Shown: piece by piece, positions 11,576-24,600 of the stretch
Numbering within the stretch: position 1 is the stretch's first letter
How the letters are laid out: every line of letters begins with the position of its first letter
Assembly (NCBI RefSeq): GCF_030463535.1
Contig: NC_132878.1
Span: 98,636,266-98,700,265 of the forward strand
From: Salminus brasiliensis
Taxonomy: Eukaryota > Chordata > Actinopteri > Characiformes > Bryconidae
Direction of reading: 5' to 3'
Length of the DNA stretch: 64,000 nucleotides
Translations under genes and position numbers: made by a program
The notes under the pieces: model-generated
What the model saw: only the letters and a program-made list of their open reading frames with translations
Database searches by the model: none
Told to the model about the DNA's origin: nothing

Positions 11576-13454
11576 CCTGAGTCTGACTCTAGTTTTCCAG
11601 CCTCATAACAGCTTCTCTGACTTTCACTGGCACAGCTCTTCTCCTCATGTTGAACAATAGCCACTACAGGCCCCCAGAGTGATTGAAAGAAAGCAAGCCC
11701 AGAAGCAAGCCTAGATGTCGTACACCTGCAGTAAGGAAGCAATGGAGCACACCTGAGTAAAGTATCATGGTGTCCTGCAATGAGGGGGTCTGTGTAGAAC
11801 AGTGCTGTAACTTTAACATGGTGCTAGCTAACTGCTGGAGAACCTCAGAGCTGAGATGTTTTTGCTAGTCTGTGTGTATCGGTTTACCTAAAAACCCCCT
11901 TAATACCAAACAGTGAGGCAGCACCTGACGCAACCCTAATAACAGAGTTATGAAAGCAAGGGGTTATGAAAGAGCTTTAGCACCAACCGCTGACAGGCAG
12001 ATTCCGTCCTTTTGCAAACTGGATTAGTGTGAGGAGCTGCTGGATTAGGGGTCAGAAATAGAAAGAGGAGAGTGTGTAGAAAGGCTGTATCTGGGGGGAG
12101 TCGGGCCGGGGCGGGAATATGACCGCACTGGTCAGAAAATCTAAAACTGGAACAGCCCTAAAATCCTCACACTCTCAGCTCTTACAGCTCTCACAGCTCC
12201 CCTTCATACAGCTACAGTCCCCCACAAACCCACACAAACCCCATCCAGTGACCCAGTACATTCAGTGTACAAACAGCGCCGCCTTGTGACCCAGCATTAC
12301 AGTGCAGGAGTGCTCATCACATTTTCAGCCTTGAGACATGACCCTGCAGGTGAACAGGTATTCTGAAATGTAATAATAATAAATTTGCATAATTAATCAG
12401 TAAATCTACCTTTATTTTTACTCTGGAATATAAGTAAATGAGTATGACCCTCATGTTCAATGTAGCTGAGCATTTGCAGTAAACAGGAATGAACAACAAC
12501 AACAACAACAACAATAATAATCATTATCATCATTACTATCATCATCATATTTAATCAACTTACATTAAAATCAACATAAGTAAATGAACTATTTAAAAAC
12601 ATTTAAAGAAAACAGAATAAGCCTTTGGCTGCTCACTGGGGTCAGTTTTCATGTTTTCTTATGTTGTGGATTTCTTGTCTTTTTTCTAAATACTGATTAT
12701 GTAAAGCTGTGTTGTTACAACAACAGTTGAAAAAACTATACAAATACATTTGACTTGATTTGATTTGATAATAGAAGAACATTGGCAAATTATATGACAA
12801 CATGAAAATATTTAATTAGTAAGAGAGGAATAAAATTAAATGACATAAATAAAATCAGAATTAGCAGATATAAGAATATAGACAATAAAAATACAAAAAT
12901 ACAAAATTATGTCAACTTTTAACAAATTCAAAAAGAAACAAATTGCTGAAAGTAAGATTTTAAAACAACCAATACAATTACGTACAACAATTACGTTTAA
13001 AACATAAGAAAATATGATAAAATATAGATTAAAAATGAAGATAAAATTAAGCTAAACTAATTAAAATAAGCGAATAAAATAATCAGAATACTACTACTAA
13101 AAAAAGAATATAATATATGCATAAGAATTATTTAAATAAGCAAACAAATAAATAATTGAATAAAATAAGTAAAAAAGTAAAATAATAAAAGAAGAAATCT
13201 AAGCAGTGGGTAAAGTCAGCTTCAAAAGTAGCAGAAAAACAGCCTGTGGAGATATAGATCATCCCTCTTCACCTTCAGCTGTGTACAAAAGTGAAGACCT
13301 GCCATCATCAGCATACTGAACATCCTCATCAGCTTGATTTACTGTAGCAATAAAAACCTCCTCATATAATAATACACTGACCACCAGAGCTTTAAGTATT
13401 TGGTCAGTAACACAATTAATGCTGTCTCTGTACACCACCTCATAAGGTTCAGAC
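11576..13454. other. Intergenic; AT-rich core
   Basis: No gene recognised. Positions 12360-13200 are strongly AT-rich with an (AAC)n/(AAT)n run at about 12492-12522, and tttgacttgatttgatttga at about 12748 resembles the 3' tail of the LINE at 38948-40308. Confidence 0.5.
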
Positions 13455-13503
13455 TTTTATGATAACCACCATCATTCCAGAGAACACAGTTCTTCCACTG
13501 CTC

Positions 13504-16156
13504 AGAATCAGAATCAGAATCAGAATCTCTTTATTTCACCAAGTATGTTACCCATACAAGGAATTTGTCTTGGTGAGAGCAACACGCATGACAAGTAACA
13601 AAGAAACACAGAACACAGTCTTAAACTAAAGGAAAATGACACTAAACAATAAATAGGGTAGGGGATAAATTAAAAAAAGTAGAAAGTACTAAAGGTAATA
13701 AAGAGCTGAAAAATATATTTACAGAAAAGAAAAGAACATCTGTACAGGTGTGCAAATAGTCATAGTGCAAAATAGGCAGAGTGCAAATAACTGTTCAGTC
13801 CGGTTTGGTACAGTTCAGTTGTAAGTTTAGAGGTTTACAGTGGGAGGTGACCACTGTGATTGAGGAGCGCTACAGCTCTGGGGAAGAAGCTGTTAGCATG
13901 GCGTGTTGTGCTGGTTTTGATGGACCGCAGTCTTCTACCCGAGGGGAGTGTCTGGAAGAGGAGGTGTCCAGGATGTGAGGGGTCAGATGTAATCTTGCCA
14001 GCCCGCTTCCTCATCCTGCTGGAGTAGATCTGCTGAAGTGATGGCAGGTTACATCCTATGATCCTCTCTGCTGTCCTGATGATGCGCTGGAGTTTGGTTC
14101 TTTCTTGTGAGGTGGAGGAACCAAACCAGATAGTTATGGAGGCTGTGATAATGGACTCGATGATCGCTGTGTAGAACTGGATCATCAGGGTCTGTGGCAG
14201 GTTGAATTTCTTGAGCTGTCTCAAGAAGTACATTCTTTGTTGAGCTTTCTTGATGATGGAGATGGTGTTTTTCTCCCATTTCAAGTCTCTGGAAATGGTG
14301 GTGCCCAGGAACTTGAGTGACTCCACCATTGATACTGCAGTGTTGTTGATGTGGAGGGGGGGAAGGGTGGGTGGATTGCGTCGGAAGTCCACCACCATCT
14401 CTACAGTCTTTTCTGTGTTTAGCAGCAGGTGGTTGTTGCTGCACCAGGACACCAGCTGCTCAATTTCCTTTCTGTAAGCAGACTCATCACCGTTGGCTAT
14501 GAGGCCCACCAGAGTGGAGTCATCTGCAAATTTCAGGATCTTTACAGCTGGATCTTTGGAGACACAGTCATTAGTGTAGAGGCTGAAGAGAAGGGGTGAA
14601 AGAACACAACCCTGAGGGACTCCAGTACTGAGTGTCCGGAGGTCTGAATTGTGCTTCCCCAGCCGCACCTGCTGTCTCCTGTCTGTCAGAAAATCCACGA
14701 TCCACCGACACATGGAGTCTGGCACTGACAGCTGGGAGAGCTTGGCCTGAAGAAGCTGCGGCACAACAGTGTTGAAGGCCGAGCTAAAGTCCACAAACAA
14801 AACCCTAGCATAGTTTCCATGGCTGTCGAGATGATAAAGTGGAGGATAAGTGCAGGGTCAGGTTGACCACATCATCGACAGACCTGTTTGCTCGGTACGC
14901 AAACTGCAGGGGGTCCAGCAGGGGATCTGTGATGGATTTCAGGTGGGCTAGGATCAGGCGTTCAAAGACCTTCATGACTACAGAGGTCAGGGCGACAGGC
15001 CTGTAATCATTCAGTCCGGTGATGGTGGATTTCTTGGGAACTGGAATGATGGTGGAGGTTTTGAAGCAGGCTGGAACAGAGCAGAGTTCCAGTGATCTGT
15101 TAAAAATGTCTGTAAACACTGGAGCTAGTTGGTCACAGCAGTGTTTTAGGGTGGATGGAGAGACTGAGTCGGGCCCGGGGGCTTTCCTCACCTTCTGTCT
15201 GCTGAAGAGCCTGTGAACATCCTGCCGGTTGATGCAGAGATGAGCAGGAGGCAGAGGTGAGAGGGCCAGTGTGGGGGTGGAGGTGGAGGGGGGTGATGGG
15301 TGGTAGACGGTCTGATTGTCTTTTGTGAGTTCAAATCTGCAGTAGAACTCATTCAGGTCGTTGGTGAGGTGTCGGTCGTTCAGGAGGAGGGGGGTCTTTC
15401 TCACCTTGTGACCAGTGAGAAGCTGTAGGCCTTTCCAGGCTGAAGATGGGTCGTTAGCAGTGATGTGTCTGTTCAGCTGCTCTGAGTACTTGCTCTTCGC
15501 AGCTCTAATCCCTTTCTCCAGTCTGTATTTGGCCTCCTTAAAGACAGTTCTATCTCCACTCCTGAACCCTTCCTCCTTTTCCCTCCGAAGCTGTTTGAGT
15601 TCAGCAGTAAACCAGGGTTTGTTGTTACTGTATCTCACCTGTGATTTAGTTGAGATACAGCTGTCTTCACAGAAACTGATGTATGACGTCACAGTGTCTG
15701 TGTATTCGTCCAGTCCGTCTGTCGCCTCCTCAAACACAGCCCAGTCTGTGGATTCGAAGCAGCCCTGCAGCTTCTCAATGTCTCCACTGGTCCACCTCTT
15801 CACTGTTGTGATGACCGGCTTGTTGGTTTTGAGTTTCTGCCGGTAGGTTGGGATGAGGTGAACGAGGCTGTGATCGGAGAGCCCGACAGCTGCGCGCGTG
15901 ACCGCGCGATAGGCATTCTTGATACAGGTGTAGCACTTGTCCAGTGTGTTGCCTTCTCGTGTTGGACACGCGATGTGTTGTCTGTATTTGGGCATCTCCT
16001 TCGTGAGGTTCGCACTGTTAAAATCCCCCAGAATGATGAGGAGTGAGTCCGGGAACTCCCGCTCCACCTTCGTGATCTGTTCCGCCAGCTGTTTCAGCGC
16101 GTCGCTCGTGCACGCGCTTGGCGCAATGTAGGTGCCGGCTAGGATGAACACTAGGA
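13504..16156 (-). mobile_element. 5'-truncated non-LTR retrotransposon (LINE)
   Basis: On the - strand the element runs from an endonuclease C-terminal part into reverse transcriptase and ends at a 3' tail of (attctg)n just after gaaataaagag. It is flanked by a 5-bp duplication TGCTC at 13499-13503 and 16157-16161. It sits inside a MITE-like element whose intact version is at 7968-8520. Size and missing N-terminus show 5' truncation, normal for target-primed reverse transcription. It looks like an L2/CR1/Rex-type member of the Jockey group; the exact clade is uncertain. Confidence 0.92.
13835..16151 (-). pseudogene. LINE pol: endonuclease fragment plus reverse transcriptase
   Basis: The frame 16151-14805 (448 codons) contains the endonuclease end (ILGDFNSANL, then LSDHSLVHL), a linker, and the start of reverse transcriptase (KAPGPDSVSPSTLKH, YRPVALTSVVMKVFERLIL, LQFAYRANRSVDD). 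The frame 14800-13835 (321 codons) continues with VDFSSAFNTV, STGVPQGCVLSPLLFSLYTN and the catalytic FADD (KFADDSTLV), then the thumb and C-terminal region ending RHANSFFPRAVALLNH. A frameshift near 14830 separates them. The first part of the endonuclease is absent. The copy is dead, but otherwise well preserved, so it is fairly young. Confidence 0.93.
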
Positions 16157-16262
16157 TGCTCCACAGCTCCTCAATGCTGGGGGGCTTTATACCCCTCTAG
16201 CCCACGCCTGGCATTAGGCAGCATGGTGCTGCCTACCAGGAAGTCCTATTCTCCTGGCAGTA
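16157..16262 (+). mobile_element. Right part of MITE split by the LINE
   Basis: The sequence ctccacagctcctcaatgct through ggcattaggcagcatggtgc continues the element interrupted at 13503. The left part is at about 13455-13503. Confidence 0.8.
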
Positions 16263-17355
16263 CAGCTCAGCTGCTGCTGGTTTGTTGGTGCTTCATTTTT
16301 GTCTTCATTAAGTGAAAAGCTGCTGGGTTGGGTTGAGGTCAAGCTCTGGGGTTGATGAGCTCCATCTGGGTTGTACACAGCCTAGATGGGTCTCACTAAC
16401 AACACACATACAAACCAACTCAGAGCCCATGCCCACATGGAACCCACCTTCCCACTTTCCATCATTGTGTGCTTTATGACTGGTTAGAGTTCTATACACA
16501 TCCGAACTACTAGAACTACCAGAACTACCAGAACCCCAGTGACCCAGTTCCACTGCCAGCCATACAAACCCATACCTTAACAGTGCCTTCACCATGTTTG
16601 ACAGATGATGTGGAAAGCCTCTGGCTAGTGAAGCATCAGGCTTTTAGATGTTCTCTATCTGTCTTGTCTGACCTCTCTGTTCTTGAGGGGTACCAGTGGT
16701 TTGATCATGGAGTAAACCCTCTCGATCCACACTCATGAAGACGTCTCCTGATTGTGGACTTTGACAGTGATACTCCGACCTCCTCCAGAGCATTCTTGAC
16801 TTGACAGGAGTTTGTGAAGAGGGTTTTCTTCACCATGGACAGAATTCTGTGATCATCTACTGTACTTGTCTTTGTGATCTTTCAGGCGTTTTGGTGTGGC
16901 TGATCTCTCCAGTGTACTCCTTCTTTTTAAGAATGAGCAGAGTGATCTTGCCACTGTCGTCGTTTCTGCTGTCTTTGACGGGCGTGTTTTGGGCTTGTCG
17001 GTCTGATGCTGGCCTCCTTTACTTGAATCAACTCTTCTTAACTTGTTATGGACTAATGAGGGCCATTAAACTGCTTATCAGTCAACTGTCCAATTACTTC
17101 AGTGTCTGTGAAAATGAAAAATGGCAGTAATTCCTAAATGGTTTGCATAACCTCTTAAATTACAGCTGAAAGTGCGGACCTTAGCCAGTTCATTTAAAAT
17201 CCACTGAGGAAACCTGTGTCACTGTCCAAATACATATGGACATGACTGTGGATGAAAGCATAGTGTGATGAAATCAAAAGATTTAGGATGATAATTTATC
17301 TTCATCCTGATAATGACTCAAATTCAATTAATTAAAGTTCAAACAACACCCCCTT
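16263..17355. other. Intergenic with probable DNA-transposon relic
   Basis: Positions 16590-17255 look like one degraded interspersed element ending in gtccaaatacatatggacat + gactgtg, resembling the terminus of a fish DNA transposon. The 109-codon frame at 16801-17130 has no recognisable domain. Family not assigned. Confidence 0.4.
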
Positions 17356-18052
17356 TACACACACACACACACACACACACTCGGACAGGACAGGCAGCAG
17401 GGGTGATTGCTCAGTGAGTGTGTGTGACAGTAATGGCAGTAGGCAGTAGTGTTCTGCTGGCTGTTAGGGCAGTAATTAGGTTCCCTGCTGAGAGAAGAAT
17501 GAAAGGGTAGAGTCTGACCTGCTGATCCAGGCCGAGGCCGAGGCCTCAGAGTGAAGCCCCTGCTTTCCTCCACTGTAGAGCCGCTGCTACCAGGTCAGGG
17601 ATATCACCAGACTACCCTTATTTAAGGTTTTTATTAATGGTTTGAACTAATTAATGATGTCATAAACACCTTATTATTCTTTCCTAATCAGGTCTAACAC
17701 ATTAATTAAAGGTCCTCAGGGATCTGCTGCCCTCCTAACAGTGCTCCATACTGTAGATATGCAGCTAGCTCCATGCTCATGAGCTTCCATTACTTCCCTG
17801 ACCAGCGCCCCAAGCTTTACAAGTACCATGACCATTAAGGAACCGGCTCCTGAAGCTGGACCTGAGCTGGATGTCTTAGCAGGGCTGTTAGCTTTATTAG
17901 CCTCAAAGCTCCAGTGGAGAACTACAGAAGCTAAACTTCAGACCCCGAACACACCAAACACCTCTCAGCTGACTGACTACACTGGGCTGAAGCAGGTGGG
18001 AGACTCCTAAACCAAAACCAGTACTTTATTACTGGTCTGCTGTCCCTGCACA

Positions 18053-18093
<41 letters not shown>

Positions 18094-18186
18094 GTAGTTA
18101 GCTGGTGCAGTGGTTGCTAACAGTCCCTGTGTGTGTATGTTGGAATGTGGCTGACCCTGACCTCTCTCCCCCGCTGCTCTAACACA
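17356..18186. other. Region upstream of cndp1-like gene
   Basis: It holds (CA)n runs at about 17358-17381 and 18048-18091. No exon is supported. It may include distal promoter sequence for the downstream gene, but no specific site was recognised. Confidence 0.4.
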
Positions 18187-18368
18187 GTGTGTGTCCTGGG
18201 TGTTTGATCAACTCTTGCCTCAGAGTTTGGACTTGTCAGCGAAAACAGAAATCACTCTGGGCCGTAATCTGCCGGACCGCAGGAGGCCCGGAGTATTTAA
18301 CACTGCAGGACCCGCTTTCAGATTCGCTCACTTCCAGCTCCACTCTAACCCTGCAGCTGCTCGACACG
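18187..18368 (+). other. Possible non-coding first exon / promoter region of cndp1
   Basis: The segment ends at a strong splice donor (cgacacg|gtaagatc at 18369). It contains a TATA-like gagtatttaacactgcagg at about 18291 and lies directly upstream of the first coding exon, whose ATG follows an acceptor-like ctcgtctgcag. I infer a 5' UTR exon ending at 18368; the intron would be 18369-21621. No transcript evidence is available. Confidence 0.35.
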
Positions 18369-18419
18369 GTAAGATCTGACCACTTTCAGCTCACTGCTTT
18401 AAATACTAACGTTATTAAA

Positions 18420-21400
18420 TTCAGCTGTTATTCAGTATTTCAATTATTCAGTATCCACTATGAATTATTCAGTATCCACTATAAATTATTCAGTATCTAT
18501 TATTAATGATTCAGTATCCACTATGAATTATTCAGTATCCACTATAAATTATTCAGTATCTATTATTAATGATTCAGTATCCACTATGAATTATTCAGTA
18601 TTCACTATCGATTATTCAGTATCCACTATCGATTATTCAGTATCCACTATGAATTATTCACTATCCACTATAAATTATTCAGTATCTACTGTGAATTATT
18701 CAGTATGTATTGTGAATTATTCAGTATCCACTACAAATTATTCAGTATCCACTATGAATTATTCAGTATCCACTATGAATTACTTAGTATCTACTATGAC
18801 TTATTCAGTATCTACTATGAATTATTCAGTGTGTATTATCAATTATTCAGTATCTACTATGAATTATTCAGTATCCACTAAGAATTATTCAGGATAAACT
18901 TTTAATTATTCAGTATTCACTATGAATTATTCAGTATCCACAATGAATTATTCAGTTTCCACTATAAATTATTCAGTATCTACTGTGAATTATTAAGTAT
19001 CCACTATGAATTATTCAGTATCCACTATGAATTATTCAGGATAAACTTTTAATTATTCAGTATCCACTATGAATTATTCAGTATCCACAATGAATTATTC
19101 AGTTTTCACTATAAATTATTCAGTATCTACTGTGAATTATTAAGTATCCGCTATGAATTATTCAGTATCCACTATGAATTATTCAGGATAAACTTTTAAT
19201 TATTCAGTATCCACTATGAATTATTCAGTATAAACTTTTAGTTATTCAGTATCCACTATGAATTATTCAGGATAAACTTTTAATTATTCAGTATCCACTA
19301 TGAATTATTCAGTATAAACTTTTAGTTATTCAGTATCCACTATGAATTATTCAGGATAAACTTTTAGTTATTCAGTATCCACTATGAATTATTCAGGATA
19401 AACTTTTAGTTATTCAGTATCCACTATGAATTATTCAGTATCCACTATGAATTATTCAGGATAAACTTTAAATTATTCAGTATTCACTATGAATTATTCA
19501 GTATCCACAATGAATTATTCAGTTTCCACTATAAATTATTCAGTATCTACTGTGAATTATTAAGTATCCACTATGAATTATTCAGTATCCACTATGAATT
19601 ATTCAGGATAAACTTTTAATTATTCAGTATCCACTATGAATTATTCAGTATCTACTATGAATTATTCAGGATAAACTTTTAATTATTCAGTATCCACTAT
19701 GAATTATTCAGTATCCACAATGAATTATTCAGTTTTCAATATAAATTATTCAGTATCTACTGTGAATTATTAAGTATCCGCTATGAATTATTCAGTATCC
19801 ACTATGAATTATTCAGGATAAACTTTTAATTATTCAGTATCCACTATGAATTATTCAGGATAAACTTTTAATTATTCAGTATCCACTATGAATTATTCAG
19901 TATCTACTATGAATTATTCAGTATCCTTTATTAATTATTCAGTTTACACTATAAATTATTCAGTATGTATTGTGAATTATTCAGTAGTCAAGTCAAGTCA
20001 AGTCAAATTTATTTGTATAGCGCTTTTTACAACTGTTGTCGTCACAAAGCAGCTTTACATAATTAGTACTTAATAAAGGACAGAGACAGAGAAGAAATAA
20101 CATGAAGCGTCAAAGACCCCCGTGAGCAAGCCAACGGCGACAGTGGCAAGGAAAAACTCCCTCAGAGCTGGAGGAAGAAACCTTGGGAAGAACCAAGACT
20201 CACAAGGGGGACCCATCCTCCTCTGATCAGACTGTTTTAAACATTAATGATAAAAATTACCAAAACAGATACAACAGAAAGTTGATAGTGGTGATATTAA
20301 TAGTGTCAGAGAGGCACGAGTCCATCTAGGATTAATAGTGTCAGACAGGCACGAGTCCATTTAGGGACTCAGTATTCAGTATCCACTGTGAATTATTCAG
20401 TATCTATTATGAATTATACAGTCTACTAAGAATTATTCAGTATCCACTATGAATTATTCAGTATCTACTATTAATTATTCAGTATCCACTATGAATTATT
20501 CAGTTTCTACTATGAGTTATTCAGTGTGTATTATAAATTATTCAGTATCTACTATGAATTATTCAGTATCCACTATGAATTATTCAGGATAGACTTTTAA
20601 TTATTCAGTATCCACTATGAATTATTCAGGATAAACCTTTAATTATTCAGTATCCACTATGAATTATTCAGTATTTACTATGAATTATTCAGTTTCCACT
20701 ATAAATTATTCAGGATCTACTGTGAATTATTCAGTATCCATTATGAATTATTCAGTATCTACTATTAATTATTCAGTATCCACTATGAATTATTCAGTTT
20801 CTACTATGAATTATTCAGTTTCTACTATGAGTTATTCAGTGTGTATTATGAATTATACAGTCTACTATGAGTTATTCAGTATCTACTATGAATTATTCAG
20901 TTTCTACTATGAGTTATTCAGTGTGTATTATAAATTATTCAGTATCCACTATGAATTATTCAGTATCCACTATGAATTATTCAGAATAAACTTTTAATTA
21001 TTCAGTATCCACTATGAATTATTCAGGATAAACTTTTAGTTATTCAGTATCCACTATGAATTATTCAGTATGTATTGTGAATTATTTAGTGTCTACTATG
21101 AATTATTCAGTATGCACTATGAATTATTCAGGATAAACTTTTAATTATTCAGTATCCACTATGAATTATTTAGTTTCCACTATAAATTATTCAGTATCTA
21201 CTGTAAATGATTCAGTATCCACTATGAATTATTCAGTATCCACTATGAAATATTCAGGATAAACTTTTAATTATTCAGTATCTACTGTGAATGATTCAGT
21301 ATCCACTATGAATTATTCAGTATCCACTATGAATTATTTAGTTTCCACTATAAATTATTCAGTATCTACTGTGAATGATTCAGTATCCACTATGAATTAT

Positions 21401-21545
21401 TCATTATCCACTATAAATTATTCAGGATAAACTTTTAATTATTCAGTATCTACTGTGAATGATTCGGTATCCACTATGAATTATTTATTATCCACTATGA
21501 ATTATTCAGTTTCCACTGTGAATTATTCAGTATGTATTATGCATT
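18420..21545. repeat. 21-bp AT-rich minisatellite array
   Basis: More than 100 copies of a 21-bp unit attattcagtatccactatg + a, interspersed with a longer variant containing caggataaacttttaattat. The period is a multiple of 3, so long frames of (NYSVSTM)n appear; they are artefacts. An interspersed repeat at 19987-20375 interrupts the array. It lies in the presumed first intron of the peptidase gene. Confidence 0.95.
19987..20375 (+). mobile_element. Interspersed repeat with (aagtc)n head
   Basis: It starts with repeated caagt and aaatttatttgtatagcgct, and continues through aagcagctttacataattag, gcaaggaaaaactccctcag and agtgtcagagaggcacgagt. A second copy is at 32191-32545. It has no coding capacity. 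Families with this 'tttatttgtatagcgc' head are common in otophysan fish; the class is not certain. Confidence 0.8.
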
Positions 21546-21621
21546 ACACAGAGTCTGAATATGAATGAATCAGTATGCTGTGTATGTGAAATGTGGTGAT
21601 GTTGTGGAATCTCGTCTGCAG

Positions 21622-24600
21622 ATGAACAGTGCTGCTGTGATGCTCCTGCTATTAGGCGCAGCGGTTCATTCGTTCAGACTGGACCAGCTGATAAAGTATG
21701 TGGACACTCATGAAGAGGACTATGTTCAGGTACTACAGTTATCACCACACTGTAACAGTCACTCAGACTATGGAAAATGTTTGCTGAGCTGTTAAATCTC
21801 GTTAAATTATTTATTGATTAAGCGATCACTGTGGATTTCCATCTGTTTAAAGCAACACTGGCATAAATAGATTACTTCCTAAGGTACTTAAGGTAAAGAC
21901 TGCTGCACTGGAGCTACAAAGCTAACGTAGCTAACAAGCAAAGGGGATTTATGAGGCTATAGAGTGTGTGTACTTGTGAGGAAAAAAGTGTGTTGTTGGT
22001 TTGAGGCTCTGCGGGAGTGGGTCGCTGTAGAGAGTGACTCCAGTGACGTAACCAAGCGGGCGGAGCTTCACAGTATGATGGAGATGGTGGCAGAGAAACT
22101 GAGGAAGATGAAAGGAGAGGTGCAGCTGGTGGACATTGGCTCACAGCAGGTAATACACACACACAAGCCTACAGCACTTTAGCCCCTCCCATTCTGCCTA
22201 CAGCTGTTTAGCCCCACCCATTCAGCATACAGCACTTTAGCCCATTCAATTCTGACTACAGCACTTTAGCGCATCCTGTTCAGCCTACAGCAGTTTAGCC
22301 CCTACCATTCAGCCTATACCAGTCTAGTCCCGCCCATTCAGTCTACACCAGTTTAGCCCCACCCATTTAGCCTAAAGCAGTTTAGCCCCTACCATTCAGC
22401 CTATACCAGTCTAGCCCCACCCATTCAGTCTACACCAGTTTAGCCCCTACCATTCAGCCTATACCAGTCTAGCCCCACCCATTCAGTCTACACCAGTTTG
22501 GCCCCACCCATTCAGCCTACACCACTTTAGTCCCACCCATTTAGCTTACAGCATTTTAGCCCCTCCCATTCAGCCTACAGCTGTTTAGCCCCACCCATTC
22601 AGCATACAGCACTTTAACCCCTCCCATTCAGTCTACACCAGTTTAGCCCCACCCATTTAGCCTAAAGCAGTTTAGCCCCTACCATTCAGCCTATACCAGT
22701 CTAGCCCCACCCATTCAGTCTACACCAGTTTAGCCCCACCCATTCAGCCTACACCACTTTAGTCCCACCCATTTAGCTTACAGCACTTTAGCCCCTCTCA
22801 TTCTGCCTACAGCAGTTTAGCCCCACCCATTCAGCCTAAAGCAGTTTAGCCCCACCCATTCAGCCTACACCACTTTAGTCCCACCCATTTAGCTTACAGC
22901 ACTTTAGCCCCTCTCATTCTGCCTACAGCAGTTTAGCCCCACCCATTCAGCCTACAGCAGTTTAGCCCCACCCATTCAGCCTACAGCAGTTAAGCTCCTC
23001 CCATCTTTAGTATTCACACTTTTTTTCTTGTCCAGATGTCGGACGGTAGCTCTCTAGCCTTGCCTAAAGTGGTCACAGCGCAGTTCAGCAGTGATGTGAA
23101 CAAGCCCACGGTGTGTGTGTACGGACATGTGGACGTTCAGCCGGCGAAGAAAGAGGACGGATGGGCGACTGAACCGTACAACCTTACCGAAATTAACGGT
23201 CAGTTTAACGTCCAGTCTTTCTACCGAACATGAACTAAATGCAGTGTCCAGTTTTTCCTCTGTTCTTTCAGAACCACACCATCAACCCACACTAATGAAT
23301 TCATTCCTCACAGCTGTACTCTAATACTGTCCTGCTCGCTGCTCGCCTCTCCCTGTAGGGAACCTGTACGGCAGGGGGGCGTCGGATAATAAAGCTCCGG
23401 TTCTGGCCTGGATCCACGCAGTGGAGGCCTATAAAGCTCTGAACATGGTGAGACCCAGAAGCACAACAGACACCTGCCCAGGCACCTGCACTGCACCTCA
23501 CTCAGGAACCTCAGCACTTCATCCTGTCAACATTTTTCAGTGTTTTTATTATTAATGTTAAACCGTCAGTATCTGACTCGATTACGGACTGATTCTGAAT
23601 CTTATTTTGATTCTGAGCCTTTTTCTTCTTCTGACTCAGAACTCTAATTCAAGATATTATTCTGATTTTTATTAGTAATTATTTTGACTCTCATGCTGAT
23701 TTCTGACTCTGATGCTCTTACTCATTCCACCTCTGATACTGACTAAATCTGACTCTCTCTCTCTCTCTGAAACAGCTTCCTGCCTCTGATACTCTGACTC
23801 CAGTCCTAGTTTTGACCCTGATCTTCCTGATTTAGAGTCTAGTTTTCATTCTGGTTTTGACTCTGATTTTGACTCTGAATCTGATTCTTATTCTGGTTCT
23901 GACTCTGAATCTGATTCTCATTCTGGTTCTGACTCTGATTTTGACTCTGAATTTGATTCTTATTCTGACTCTGATTTTGACTCTGAATCTGATTCTCATT
24001 CTGGTTCTGACTCTGATTCTCATTCTGACTCTGATTTTAACTCTGAATCTGATTCTCATTCTGGTTCTGACTCTGATTTTAACTCTGAATCTGATTCTTA
24101 TTCTGACTCTGATTTTAACTCTGAATCTGATTCTCATTCTGGTTCTGACTCTGATTTTAACTCTGAATCTGATTCTCATTCTGGTTTTGACTCTGATTTT
24201 GACTCTGAATCTGATTCTGATGCACCTTTTTTTCTGACTCTGATACTCTTACTCATTCCACCTCTGATACTGACTAAATCTGACTCTCTCTCTCTCTTTG
24301 AAACAGCTTCCTGCCTCTGATACTCTGACTCCAGTCCTAGTTTTGACCCTGATCTTCCTGATTTAGAGTCTAGTTTTCATTCTGGTTTTGACTCTGATTT
24401 TGACTCTGAATCTGATTCTTATTCTGGTTCTGACTCTGATTGTGACTCTGAATCTGATTCTCATTCTGGTTCTGACTCTGATTTTGACTCTGAATTTGAT
24501 TCTTATTCTGACTCTGATTTTGACTCTGAATCTGATTCTCATTCTGATTCTGACTCTGATTCTCATTCTGGTTCTGACTCTGAATCTGATTCTCATTCTG

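Noticed and set aside
18460-20997. Repetitive NYSVSTM protein frames
   Set aside because: A 21-bp minisatellite whose period is a multiple of 3; no start context, splice signals or domain.
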